In this document: positions 16,923-25,489 of the stretch, piece after piece
Position numbering within the stretch: position 1 is the stretch's first letter
Layout: every line of letters starts with the position of its first letter
Assembly (NCBI GenBank): GCA_947497245.1
Contig: CANMFO010000001.1
Coordinates: forward strand, 372,001 to 436,000
Source of the DNA: an uncultured Flavobacteriaceae bacterium
GTDB taxonomy: Bacteria > Bacteroidota > Bacteroidia > Flavobacteriales > Flavobacteriaceae
DNA: 64,000 bases
Direction of reading: 5' to 3'
Program-made: the position numbers and the translations under genes
The notes under the pieces: generated by a model
What the model was told of the DNA's origin: nothing
The model's input: only the letters and a program-made list of their open reading frames with translations
Databases searched by the model: none

Positions 16923-17802
16923 TCGTATCGCCATATTCGTTTTTTCGTTGTTGTCCCTGACAACTGGTGCCCAAGAGCTTAAATGCAGCATTACGGTGAA
17001 TTCGGATCAGGTATCACAGACCAACCAGCAGATTTTTAAGACCTTGGAACGCTCCTTGAACGATTTTGTGAACAGGGGCAAATGGACCAACCGGACCTTT
17101 AAGGAGAATGAAAGGATAAATACCCAGATGTTCATCACCATTACCGATTATGAATCGAATAGGTTCAAGGGTACCCTCCAGATCCAATCCTCCAGACCGG
17201 TCTACAATACCTCCTACGAGACCCCCATCTTTAACTATAAGGACAATGACTTCGATTTCGAATACATCGAATTCCAACCCTTGGCCTTCAATGAAAACGT
17301 TTTTGAATCCAACTTAATAAGTGTGATTTCCTATTACGTATATATCATCCTGGGATTGGATGCCGATACCTTTTCCCTGGAAGGGGGAAGTGACCACTAT
17401 AGGGTGGCCCAGCAGATTGTCACCCAAGCGCAGGGGAGCAATGCAGGGGGATGGAGCCAGTCGGACAAACGCAGCCGTTTTGAGCTGGTCGACAACCTGA
17501 TGTCGAACACCTACCGGGAATACCGTGTGGCCATGTACAACTACCACCGGAAGGGAATGGATGTGCTGAGCGACAACAACAGCGCCGGCAAACAGGTCAT
17601 CGCCGGTACCATGAAGTTGTTCGAGACCATGATCAAGAGAAGGCCCAACGCCTTTTTGATACAGACCTTTTTCGATGCCAAATCCGAGGAGATCCAAAAT
17701 ATCTTCTCCGATGGCCCCAAAATGGACGTGGTGGGACTAACGGAAACCCTTAATCGGATCGCACCACTTTATTCCAGTACCTGGAACAATATTAAGTATT
17801 GA
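16915..17802 (+). CDS. porD: DUF4835 family exported protein (PorD-like)
   Basis: 295 residues from ATG 16915, overlapping the coaBC end by 8 bases. This start was chosen over 16894 because it opens a signal peptide (MRSRIAIFVFSLLSLTTGAQ). The mature part begins ELKCSITVNSDQVSQTNQQIF and includes YVYIILGLDADTFSLEGG and RRPNAFLIQTFFDAKSEEI. This is the DUF4835 family; as I recall some annotations now name it type IX secretion protein PorD, required in periodontal Bacteroidota. The exported location is clear; the T9SS role is by family name only. Confidence 0.8.
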   Translation: MRSRIAIFVFSLLSLTTGAQELKCSITVNSDQVSQTNQQIFKTLERSLNDFVNRGKWTNRTFKENERINTQMFITITDYESNRFKGTLQIQSSRPVYNTSYETPIFNYKDNDFDFEYIEFQPLAFNENVFESNLISVISYYVYIILGLDADTFSLEGGSDHYRVAQQIVTQAQGSNAGGWSQSDKRSRFELVDNLMSNTYREYRVAMYNYHRKGMDVLSDNNSAGKQVIAGTMKLFETMIKRRPNAFLIQTFFDAKSEEIQNIFSDGPKMDVVGLTETLNRIAPLYSSTWNNIKY

Positions 17803-17828
17803 CCCTTAGCTTTTATCGAGTATCTTTG
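17799..17828 (+). promoter_or_regulatory. Predicted promoter of recN
   Basis: A TTG (17799-17801, overlapping the upstream stop codon) and TATCTTTG (17821-17828) are separated by 19 bases, matching the Bacteroidota TTG / TAnnTTTG arrangement. Transcription would begin near 17833-17835, about 15 bases before the recN GTG start. This suggests recN can be expressed apart from the block upstream. Confidence 0.6.
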
Positions 17829-17848
17829 CTGCACAAAATGAATTTCCG

Positions 17849-19501
17849 GTGCTCGCAAACCTTTCCATAAAGAACTATGCCCTTATCGACCATTTGAACG
17901 TCGCGTTTACCAATGGTCTGACCGTTATTACCGGGGAAACGGGTGCGGGAAAATCCATATTGCTAGGCGGGCTTTCGTTGGTTCTTGGAAAACGTGCCGA
18001 TCTGGGCACCTTACGGAACAAGGACGTTAAGTGTGTTATAGAGGCCGAATTCCAGATCGGTGTGTACCGGTTAAGTACGTTTTTCAAGGAAAACGATCTG
18101 GATTATGAAGACCTTACGATCGTTAGGCGCGAAATACTTCCCAGTGGAAAGTCAAGGGCCTTTATAAATGACTCCCCGGTTACCCTGGATGTGTTAAGGG
18201 AATTGGGCGATCGGTTGATCGATGTACATTCACAACACCAAACCCTAAGGCTCACCGAGAACGACTTTCAACTAAAGGTAATCGATGCGCTGGCCGACAA
18301 TAAGACGTTGCTTTCGAACTATATGGAGAAATTTTTGAAGTATCATACCACTTCAAAAGAACTGGGAGATCTCATTGATTTCCAAAAGAATGCCAACAAG
18401 GAACACGATTACAACAGTTTTTTGCTACAGGAACTGGAGCAAGCCGCCATAGAGCCCGGAATGCAGGAAGAACTGGAGGAACAGTACAAGCAACTGAACA
18501 ATGTGGAGACCATTTTGGAGCAACTGTCCAAGGGCCACCAACTGTTGGACGATGAACAGATAGGGATCATAAACTTACTTTCCGAACTCAAACTGGTATC
18601 CGGTCGACTTTCCAATTTTGGAAACCAATACGGGGACCTTCATGCGCGGGTCCAATCGGCGCTTATAGAGATCACCGATATTTCCGAGGAACTGGGCTCT
18701 TTTCGGGATACGGCCGAGGCAAATCCACAATTGCTGGGGGAAATCAATGCCAAATTGCAATTGCTGCACGATTTACATAGAAAACACGGCACCACCAACG
18801 TTCGGGAGTTATTGGCCATCCAGCAGGAGCTGTCCGAAAAAGTGGGCGTAACGGAAAATTTGGAGGCCAATATCAGGACAAAGGAAGAACAGCTTTTGAA
18901 AGAAAGGGAGGAGTTGGAGAAAATGGCAAAGACGATCAGCGAACGTCGGCACAAGGCCGTTCCGAAATTGAAGAAACAATTGGAAGAGCGTCTTGCGGCC
19001 CTCGGAATGCCAAGCGCTTCCTTTAAAATTGAACTGTATCCCGCCTCCGATTTCAAAAACAATGGGAGGGACGATCTGGATTTTGCGTTTTCCGCCAACC
19101 GGGGAACCCAATATGGGGAACTTAAGAAAGTCGCATCGGGAGGGGAGCTCTCCAGGATTATGCTTACCATCAAATCCATCCTGGCCAAGTACGAAAACCT
19201 CCCGACCATGATGTTCGATGAGATCGACACTGGGGTTTCCGGGGAAATTTCAAACAAAATGGGCGATATCATGCAGTCCATGAGCCATGGCATGCAGGTC
19301 TTTTCCATCACCCACTTGCCCCAGGTGGCCTCAAAGGGAGACCACCACTTCAAGGTTTTTAAAAGTGAGGAGGGCAATAGCACAAACACTCGGATGAAAA
19401 AATTGAACCAGGACGAAAGAGTGGTCGAACTTGCGGAAATGCTCGGGGGAAAATCCCTGTCGGACTCAGCGCTGGCCCATGCCCGTCAATTGTTGAATTA
19501 A
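17849..19501 (+). CDS. recN: DNA repair protein RecN
   Basis: 550 residues of the SMC-like RecN family. The Walker A GETGAGKS lies at residues 29-36, followed by ILLGGLSLVLGKRAD. A central coiled-coil region (about 150-360) is rich in Glu, Leu and Lys. The C-terminal ATPase half has KVASGGELSRIMLTIKSIL (signature) and PTMMFDEIDTGVSGE (Walker B), then ITHLPQVA. RecN acts in double-strand break repair. The start is GTG at 17849, because the nearby ATG at 17838 is out of frame and family members begin with a short MLxxLSIKNYALI. Confidence 0.95.
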   Translation: MLANLSIKNYALIDHLNVAFTNGLTVITGETGAGKSILLGGLSLVLGKRADLGTLRNKDVKCVIEAEFQIGVYRLSTFFKENDLDYEDLTIVRREILPSGKSRAFINDSPVTLDVLRELGDRLIDVHSQHQTLRLTENDFQLKVIDALADNKTLLSNYMEKFLKYHTTSKELGDLIDFQKNANKEHDYNSFLLQELEQAAIEPGMQEELEEQYKQLNNVETILEQLSKGHQLLDDEQIGIINLLSELKLVSGRLSNFGNQYGDLHARVQSALIEITDISEELGSFRDTAEANPQLLGEINAKLQLLHDLHRKHGTTNVRELLAIQQELSEKVGVTENLEANIRTKEEQLLKEREELEKMAKTISERRHKAVPKLKKQLEERLAALGMPSASFKIELYPASDFKNNGRDDLDFAFSANRGTQYGELKKVASGGELSRIMLTIKSILAKYENLPTMMFDEIDTGVSGEISNKMGDIMQSMSHGMQVFSITHLPQVASKGDHHFKVFKSEEGNSTNTRMKKLNQDERVVELAEMLGGKSLSDSALAHARQLLN

Positions 19502-19559
19502 AGTCCAGGTATTTGGAATCCAATTTTGGAATCGGAATTTTTCCATCTGCAGAATGGTA

Positions 19560-19588
19560 TTGCCACCCGTTAATTTTTAATATCTTTG
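19560..19588 (+). promoter_or_regulatory. Predicted promoter of fabI
   Basis: TTG (19560-19562) and TATCTTTG (19581-19588) are separated by 18 bases, a good match to the TTG / TAnnTTTG promoter of Bacteroidota. The inferred start near 19594 leaves a leader of about 25 bases before the fabI ATG. Confidence 0.6.
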
Positions 19589-19618
19589 GCCCCATTACAA
19601 CTACAATAAACCAAGAAC

Positions 19619-20431
19619 ATGGCATACAACTTATTAAAGGGGAAAAAAGGGATCATTTTTGGAGCATTGGATGAGCATTCCATTGCTTGGAAAACAGCGG
19701 AAAGGGTTCATGAGGAAGGTGGTACCTTCGTGTTGACCAACGCTCCCATCGCCATGCGAATGGGACAAATAAACGAACTGGCCGAAAAAACAGGTTCGGA
19801 AATCGTTCCGGCGGATGCCACTTTGGAAGAAGACCTGGACAATTTGATCGGCAAATCTGTTGAAATTCTTGGGGGCAAGCTCGATTTTGTACTCCATTCC
19901 ATCGGTATGTCGGTCAATGTCCGTAAGGGTAGGCACTACACGGATGAAAAATATGATTTCACGGCCAAGGGCTGGGATGTTTCGGCACTTTCCTTCCACA
20001 AGGTCATGCAAAGTCTCTACAAGGCCGATGCCATGAACGAGTGGGGCAGTATCGTTGCCCTGACCTATATGGCCGCCCAGCGCGTTTTTCCGGATTATAA
20101 CGATATGGCCGACAACAAGGCGTACTTGGAATCTGTGGCCCGAAGTTTTGGATATTTCTTTGGCAAAGAAAAAAAAGTGCGGGTCAATACCATATCCCAA
20201 TCACCGACGCCCACTACCGCCGGACAGGGCGTCAAGGGTTTTGACGGCTTCATAAGCTATGCCGAAAAAATGTCTCCGCTCGGCAATGCGTCCGCCCAGG
20301 ACTGCGCGGATTATACGGTGTCCCTGTTTTCGGATCTGACCAAAAAAGTGACGATGCAGAACCTGTTTCACGACGGTGGTTTTTCCAATACCGGAGTCAG
20401 TCAGGAAGTGATCGAGCAATTTTCAGAATAG
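19619..20431 (+). CDS. fabI: Enoyl-[acyl-carrier-protein] reductase (NADH)
   Basis: 270 residues, the usual FabI length. The cofactor region KGIIFGALDEHSIAWKTAERVHEEG is the FabI form of the Rossmann motif, and the active site is the Y-x6-K pair in FPDYNDMADNKAYLES. The LHSIGMS segment and the C-terminal NLFHDGGFSNTG are also typical. It performs the last reduction in each round of type II fatty acid elongation. It has its own promoter upstream and a strong intrinsic terminator downstream, so it looks monocistronic. Confidence 0.95.
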   Translation: MAYNLLKGKKGIIFGALDEHSIAWKTAERVHEEGGTFVLTNAPIAMRMGQINELAEKTGSEIVPADATLEEDLDNLIGKSVEILGGKLDFVLHSIGMSVNVRKGRHYTDEKYDFTAKGWDVSALSFHKVMQSLYKADAMNEWGSIVALTYMAAQRVFPDYNDMADNKAYLESVARSFGYFFGKEKKVRVNTISQSPTPTTAGQGVKGFDGFISYAEKMSPLGNASAQDCADYTVSLFSDLTKKVTMQNLFHDGGFSNTGVSQEVIEQFSE

Positions 20432-20450
20432 CCCATGACAACGAATTAAG

Positions 20451-20478
20451 AGCCATTCGCCCATGTGAATGGCTTTTT
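20451..20478 (+). terminator. Intrinsic terminator of fabI
   Basis: AGCCATTC (20451-20458) and GAATGGCT (20467-20474) form a perfect 8-bp stem with an 8-base loop, followed by five T (20474-20478). It lies 19 bases after the fabI stop. It contains an in-frame ATG at 20469 for the next gene, which argues for using the later ATG at 20493 as that gene's start. Confidence 0.8.
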
Positions 20479-20492
20479 ATGTTTACGAAACA

Positions 20493-21494
20493 ATGGATCT
20501 TTCTTTTTCCTTTATAATACCGGTTTACAACAGGCCCGACGAAATTAAGGAGTTGTTGGAAAGTTTGGCGCAACAGACCTATCCAAAACCCTTTGAAATT
20601 GTAATTGTTGAAGATGGATCAACCTTGGGGGCCAAAGAGGTGGTCGATGGATACCGGGACAAGCTGGCCATCACCTATCTTGAAAAAGCGAATTCAGGAC
20701 CTGGGGATTCCAGGAATTATGGTATGGAACGGGCCAAGGGGAACTATTTCATCGTACTGGATTCGGATTGTATCCTGCCACCGGGGTATCTGATGGCGGC
20801 TGAAAGGTCGCTGCAGGAACAGTATGTGCATTGCTACGGTGGACCCGATGCGGCGCACGAGTCCTTCAGCCTGGTGCAAAAGGCCATCAACTATGCCATG
20901 ACCGCTGTGCTCACCACCGGAGGGATACGGGGCAATAGGACAGCGGTTGGAAAGTTCCAGCCCAGAAGTTTCAATATGGGCATTTCCAGGGAAGCTTTTG
21001 AAAAGGTCGGAGGCTACGGCAAGATCCATCCCGGTGAAGACCCCGATCTCACCATACGGATCTGGGAAAAAGGGTACGCAACGAAGTTGATCCCCGAAGC
21101 CTTCGTCTACCATAAAAGGCGTATCGACTGGAACAAATTCTACACCCAGGTGAACAAGTTTGGAATGGTGCGGCCCATACTCAATAAATGGCACCCCACC
21201 ACCGCCAAACCCACATATTGGTTCCCCACCCTGTTCTGTTTGGGCTTTTTGGCCTCCATTGGCCTGCTCTTTGTTGGCATCCACATCCCGCTGTGGTTTT
21301 ATGGAGTTTATCTCATCCTGATCTTCGTCGACTCCCTCCTGAAAAATAAAAGCCTTGCTATTGCGCTACTCTCACTAGTGGCGGTCGGAATACAGTTTGT
21401 CGGCTATGGCCTTGGTTTTTTAAAGTCGACTATCTTGATTAACTTTAGCAAAAGGGAACCCCAGGAAATATTCCCAAAACTTTTTTTTAACTGA
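20493..21494 (+). CDS. Family 2 glycosyltransferase with C-terminal membrane segments
   Basis: 333 residues. The GT-A fold begins at once (FSFIIPVYNRPDEIKELLESL), with VEDGSTLGAKEV, a nucleotide-sugar-binding FIVLDSDCILPPGY (DxD-like DSD), and GGYGKIHPGEDPDLTIRIWEKG (the ED acceptor motif). Two to three hydrophobic segments lie after residue ~240, so it is anchored in the inner membrane. It likely builds a surface or lipid-linked glycan; donor and acceptor are not evident. The start at 20493 was chosen because the upstream ATG lies in the fabI terminator. Confidence 0.88.
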   Translation: MDLSFSFIIPVYNRPDEIKELLESLAQQTYPKPFEIVIVEDGSTLGAKEVVDGYRDKLAITYLEKANSGPGDSRNYGMERAKGNYFIVLDSDCILPPGYLMAAERSLQEQYVHCYGGPDAAHESFSLVQKAINYAMTAVLTTGGIRGNRTAVGKFQPRSFNMGISREAFEKVGGYGKIHPGEDPDLTIRIWEKGYATKLIPEAFVYHKRRIDWNKFYTQVNKFGMVRPILNKWHPTTAKPTYWFPTLFCLGFLASIGLLFVGIHIPLWFYGVYLILIFVDSLLKNKSLAIALLSLVAVGIQFVGYGLGFLKSTILINFSKREPQEIFPKLFFN

Positions 21495-21504
21495 ATGCCT
21501 TAAG

Positions 21505-22461
21505 TTGATACAAAAAGTCAAAAATGTACTGAAGAAGCGAAAAGTAAAACTATTTTTTCTGTTTTTGCTTTGTTCGGGTATGGCTTGGTTCATCAGCAAC
21601 CTGTCGGACCGTTATGCGAACAATACCTCATTTGATCTGGAGTATGTAAATTTTCCGGATAGCCTAATGCTCTTAAAGGCGTCAAAAGAGAGGATCGATG
21701 TGAAATTGGAGGCGGTGGGCTTCCAGCTTTTGGCCTATAACATCGGAAAGAAAGGCGTTAAGATCGATCTGTCCAAGGTAAGGGAAAATGCCTCAGGGTT
21801 TTTTATCAGTCCGAATGAGTGCAAAAGACAGATTGAACGACAACTGCCCAATGGGGTGAAGGTATCCGAAACCGATGGCGATTCGCTTTTCTTCGGATTT
21901 TATGGGGTGATGAACAAAAAGGTCCCGATACGTCCGGGAATCCGATTGGACTTTGCACAAAATTACCTTTTGGACGGTCCACTGGTACTGAAGCCGGATT
22001 CGCTGACGGTCAAGGGGCCCAAGAGTGAGGTCGATACCATGACCGCTGTTAGGACCGTGGAAATCAATTTAAATGGATTGACCGATGATTTTTCTGTCCG
22101 GGCGGAGGTGTTCCGGTCTCCTGAGCTTGAAAACACCGTGTTTTTGGAGACTTCTGTGGAAATCAAGGGAAGAGTGTCCCGTTTTTCGGAAAAGGTCATA
22201 GAGGTGCCCGTACGGGTGCTGAATTTACCAGAGGGAACCAAGGTGCAGACCTTTCCCGAAGAAATTCAGATATTGATCAAGGGGAAATTGGGTGCGTTGA
22301 AGAAATTAAAGCCCTCGGATTTTCTGGTCACTGCCGACTATGCCGCGCTGGAGGGAAAAGGTTCCAAAACACTGATCGTAAAGCTCGACAGCATGCCGCA
22401 AAACGTTTACACTTCGGAACTGTTGGCAAACCAAGTGGACTTTATCTTGAAGCGGGAATGA
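21505..22461 (+). CDS. YbbR-like domain membrane-anchored protein
   Basis: 318 residues with one N-terminal membrane anchor (LFFLFLLCSGMAWFISNLS) and an extracytoplasmic part. The rest has YbbR-like beta repeats, for example VKGPKSEVDTMTAVRTVEINLNGL and VPVRVLNLPEGTKVQTFPEEIQILIKG. YbbR repeats occur in CdaR, a regulator of a diadenylate cyclase in Firmicutes, but no cyclase gene is nearby. The only plausible start is TTG at 21505. The stop overlaps the coaE ATG (ATGA at 22458-22461), so the two are coupled. Confidence 0.78.
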   Translation: MIQKVKNVLKKRKVKLFFLFLLCSGMAWFISNLSDRYANNTSFDLEYVNFPDSLMLLKASKERIDVKLEAVGFQLLAYNIGKKGVKIDLSKVRENASGFFISPNECKRQIERQLPNGVKVSETDGDSLFFGFYGVMNKKVPIRPGIRLDFAQNYLLDGPLVLKPDSLTVKGPKSEVDTMTAVRTVEINLNGLTDDFSVRAEVFRSPELENTVFLETSVEIKGRVSRFSEKVIEVPVRVLNLPEGTKVQTFPEEIQILIKGKLGALKKLKPSDFLVTADYAALEGKGSKTLIVKLDSMPQNVYTSELLANQVDFILKRE

Positions 22462-23042
22462 AGATCGTTGGACTGACAGGGGGGATAGGAAGCGGAAAAA
22501 CGACGGTTGCCGCGCTATTCGGCGCTTTGGGGGTGCCGATCTACAACTCCGACCAAGAGGCAAAGCGATTGATGCAGACCTCAAAAGAACTTAAAAAAGG
22601 GATTATCTCCCTGTTCGGCAAAAAAGCCTACAAAGGCAAAAAGTTAAACAAAACGTACATTTCGGACAAAGTTTTCAGCGATGGGGATGCATTGAAAAAG
22701 TTGAACGAGATCGTACATCCGGCGGTCCGAAAGCATTTTTTGGCGTGGGCCGAAAAGCAAAAAACCCCATATGTAATCCAAGAAGCCGCCATTATTTTTG
22801 AAAACGGCAGGTCCCCTTTTTATGACAGGATCATTTTGGTGACAGCACCTCAAGACGTTCGTTTGGAGCGAGTTATGGAACGCGACGGGACGCCTTATGA
22901 AAAAATAATGGACCGGATCAAAAACCAATGGCCCGATGAGGAAAAAATCCCCCTATCAGATTTCGTCATTGAAAATGTGGACCTTGAAAAAACAAGGGCA
23001 AAAGTTTCAGAAGTAAATCGTGCTCTCCTTGACAATAGCTAA
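22458..23042 (+). CDS. coaE: Dephospho-CoA kinase
   Basis: 194 residues. The P-loop GLTGGIGSGKTTVAALF is at the N-terminus, followed by VPIYNSDQEAKRLM, LNEIVHPAVRKHFLAW and IILVTAPQDVRLERVMERDG, then RIKNQWPDEEKIPLSDFVIEN, all typical of CoaE. It phosphorylates the ribose 3'-hydroxyl of dephospho-CoA, the last step of coenzyme A synthesis; coaBC is upstream in the same window. It overlaps the YbbR gene by 4 bases. Confidence 0.95.
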   Translation: MKIVGLTGGIGSGKTTVAALFGALGVPIYNSDQEAKRLMQTSKELKKGIISLFGKKAYKGKKLNKTYISDKVFSDGDALKKLNEIVHPAVRKHFLAWAEKQKTPYVIQEAAIIFENGRSPFYDRIILVTAPQDVRLERVMERDGTPYEKIMDRIKNQWPDEEKIPLSDFVIENVDLEKTRAKVSEVNRALLDNS

Positions 23043-23109
23043 GGGTTTCGAATTTTAACATTTTTGTTAAGGTTAGGTTAAACGTGGAATATGCTATATG
23101 TTAAATCTT

Positions 23110-23117
23110 TAATTTTG
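23110..23117 (+). promoter_or_regulatory. Candidate -7 box upstream of the RprX-like kinase
   Basis: TAATTTTG fits TAnnTTTG, but it ends only 8 bases before the ATG at 23126, so the leader would be at most a few bases. It lies in an AT-rich 83-base gap and could be a chance match. Confidence 0.35.
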
Positions 23118-23125
23118 ATTAAAAG

Positions 23126-24706
23126 ATGAACAAGAAGTTATTTGTTCTTTTAGTGATTCTGATGAGCCTATCGTTGATAGGGATTATTTTTGTCCAAGGT
23201 TTTTGGATTAAAAAGTCAGTAGACGATAAGGAAGAACAATTTTCGAATACCGTTTCCCAAGTATTGAATTCGGTGACCGATAAGATCGAGAAACGTGAAA
23301 TCAATGATTATTCGGAACGGTACCTTGATATACGGGACAGCATTGGGAAACCCCTGACCACAAATCTCAGTAACATCTTTTTTATCGATCGCGATATCAA
23401 CTCCAATGAAATCCTGTTCTATTCGCACGGCATCTTGGAGGAAGATTACAATATAGCATCAACGTTCTTTGACAATGGCAATGGTGATGACACCACACGT
23501 ATCAAAAACTATACGAGCAAGCGTACCAAAACTATTTTTAGGGAGGATTATGGCTTGGATGGAAAGAGTTATCGTTTGAACCCCATTCAAAAAGTGGAGA
23601 AAATAGGAAATCTTTCCAGTGTTGAAAAAGCGGCCTTTGATGATGTGTTCAGGGAACACGCAAATAAGACCCCGATCCATAAAAGGGTTTCCAAACAGGA
23701 AGTGGAACTACTTCTGGATCGGGAACTGTCCGAACGGGACCTCGAGATTGATTACGAATACGGCATTTACAGCAAAGGCCTCCCTACCAAGGTAAAGTCT
23801 AGGAAGTTCAAGTTTGGCAATAGCACCTTGTTCAGTTCACCCATTTTTGAGAATAGTGAAGGGGATACCGATTTTTCCCTACTGATCACCTTTCCCAAAA
23901 AGAAGGGTTTTTTGATACAGGAAATTTTGGGAATGATAGTGATGTCGCTGCTTTTTACCCTGGTGATCGTAGCCTCCTATTCCGGGGCCATCTATCAACT
24001 TATCAGACAAAAACAGATCTCGGAGATCAAGTCTGATTTCATCAACAACATGACGCACGAGTTCAAAACCCCCATTGCCACGATCAACCTAGCGGTTGAG
24101 GCCATACGCAATCCGAAGACGATCGATGATAAGGATAAGGTAATTCGATACCTCCAAATGATACGGGATGAGAACAAGCGCATGCACGCTCAAGTGGAAA
24201 ACGTATTGCGCATCTCCAAATTGGAAAAAAACCAATTGGATATCAGTAAGGACAGAGTGGATGTGCACGACATAATACGCGATGCGATTGCGCACGTAGA
24301 CCTTATTGTCAAAGATAAGGGCGGGTACATCCATACCCACCTTGACGCAAACCGTACGGAGGTGTTGGCCAGTGAGATGCACTTTACAAACGTGGTGGTC
24401 AACATATTGGACAATGCGATTAAGTATTCCCCTGAAGCACCCAAAATTGATGTGCATACCGAGTTGGCCAAAAATTTCATCATTGTCAAAATACAAGACC
24501 AAGGTGCCGGAATGGGCAAGGCGGTCGCAAAGAAGGTCTTTGAGAAGTTCTATAGGGAACACACCGGGGACATACATAATGTGAAAGGGCATGGACTTGG
24601 TCTGGCCTATGTAAAAAAAATAGTGGACGATCACCAGGGTGAGGTCTATGTGGAAAGTGAAAAAGGTAAAGGAAGCACTTTCTACGTAAAACTGCCCTTA
24701 ATCTAA
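23126..24706 (+). CDS. Membrane sensor histidine kinase (RprX-like)
   Basis: 526 residues. One membrane segment is near the N-terminus (LFVLLVILMSLSLIGIIFVQGFWI) and a second near residue 275 (GMIVMSLLFTLVIVASYSGAIYQLI), with about 240 residues of sensing domain between them outside the cytoplasm. The kinase core is complete: phosphoacceptor H311 in NNMTHEFKTPIATI, N-box VVNILDNAIKYSPEAP, DQGAGMG and GHGLGLAYVKKIV. It pairs with the response regulator 8 bases downstream. The organisation resembles RprX/RprY of Bacteroides; the signal is unknown. Confidence 0.88.
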   Translation: MNKKLFVLLVILMSLSLIGIIFVQGFWIKKSVDDKEEQFSNTVSQVLNSVTDKIEKREINDYSERYLDIRDSIGKPLTTNLSNIFFIDRDINSNEILFYSHGILEEDYNIASTFFDNGNGDDTTRIKNYTSKRTKTIFREDYGLDGKSYRLNPIQKVEKIGNLSSVEKAAFDDVFREHANKTPIHKRVSKQEVELLLDRELSERDLEIDYEYGIYSKGLPTKVKSRKFKFGNSTLFSSPIFENSEGDTDFSLLITFPKKKGFLIQEILGMIVMSLLFTLVIVASYSGAIYQLIRQKQISEIKSDFINNMTHEFKTPIATINLAVEAIRNPKTIDDKDKVIRYLQMIRDENKRMHAQVENVLRISKLEKNQLDISKDRVDVHDIIRDAIAHVDLIVKDKGGYIHTHLDANRTEVLASEMHFTNVVVNILDNAIKYSPEAPKIDVHTELAKNFIIVKIQDQGAGMGKAVAKKVFEKFYREHTGDIHNVKGHGLGLAYVKKIVDDHQGEVYVESEKGKGSTFYVKLPLI

Positions 24707-24714
24707 ATAAACCT

Positions 24715-25422
24715 ATGGAAACAGTAAACAAGAAAATACTTTTAGTTGAAGACGATCCAAATTTTGGAATTGTCCTAAAGGACTATCTGTCGATGAACGA
24801 TTTTGATGTTACATTGGCAAAGAATGGCATGGAGGGTTTTGAAAAGTTCAAAAAGGACAATTTTGATATCTGCATTTTGGACGTGATGATGCCCTATAAG
24901 GACGGATTTACCCTGGCCAAGGAAATCCGAGAAAAAAATGAGAACGTTCCCATAGTGTTTTTGACGGCAAAGACCATGAAGGAAGATGTCTTGAAAGGAT
25001 ACAAGGCCGGGGCCGACGATTATCTGAACAAGCCCTTTGACTCGGAAGTGCTGTTGATGAAACTTAAGGCGATACTCCAAAGAAAATCGTCCAATACTTT
25101 GGCGGATAGCAAGCGTTTTGAATTTCAAATAGGCGGTTTCCACTTGAATTCCAAATTACGTTTCCTAAAATACAAGGACGAGGAACCGATAAAACTCTCT
25201 CCGAAGGAAAACGAGTTGTTACGACTTTTGGCACTGCACGAAAACGATTTAATGCCCAGGGAATTGGCCCTGACCAAAATTTGGCGCGACGACAATTACT
25301 TTACTTCCAGGAGTATGGACGTCTACATAGCCAAATTGCGCAAGTACCTAAAACGCGACGATACCGTTGAGATTTTGAACATCCACGGGGAAGGTTTTAG
25401 GCTGGTGATAAAAACGGAATAA
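24715..25422 (+). CDS. OmpR-family response regulator (RprY-like)
   Basis: 235 residues. The receiver domain (1-120) has VEDDPN, phosphoacceptor D56 in ICILDVMMPYKDGF, VFLTAK and DYLNKPFD. The C-terminal winged helix (about 130-235) has LSPKENELLRLLALHENDLMPRELALTKIW and SRSMDVYIAKLRKYLKRDDTVEILNIHGEGFRLV. It should bind DNA when phosphorylated by the kinase encoded 8 bases upstream. An intrinsic terminator follows. Confidence 0.92.
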   Translation: METVNKKILLVEDDPNFGIVLKDYLSMNDFDVTLAKNGMEGFEKFKKDNFDICILDVMMPYKDGFTLAKEIREKNENVPIVFLTAKTMKEDVLKGYKAGADDYLNKPFDSEVLLMKLKAILQRKSSNTLADSKRFEFQIGGFHLNSKLRFLKYKDEEPIKLSPKENELLRLLALHENDLMPRELALTKIWRDDNYFTSRSMDVYIAKLRKYLKRDDTVEILNIHGEGFRLVIKTE

Positions 25423-25445
25423 ATGGGATAGACCAAAACCGGTAC

Positions 25446-25475
25446 AAAGCATTCATGAAAATGGATGCTTTTTTT
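25446..25475 (+). terminator. Intrinsic terminator of the RprX/RprY-like operon
   Basis: AGCATTCA (25448-25455) pairs with TGGATGCT (25462-25469), with one G-T wobble and a 6-base loop, followed by seven T (25469-25475). It lies between this plus-strand operon and the convergent gntK gene. Confidence 0.75.
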
Positions 25476-25489
25476 ATTAGGGTTGGAAT

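Noticed and set aside
18640-19389. 249-codon antisense open frame opposite recN
   Set aside because: Ser-rich, no motif, and fully covered by RecN, which has intact Walker and signature motifs.
20469-20492. Upstream ATG of the glycosyltransferase gene
   Set aside because: It lies inside the fabI terminator stem, and the conserved fold begins right after the ATG at 20493.
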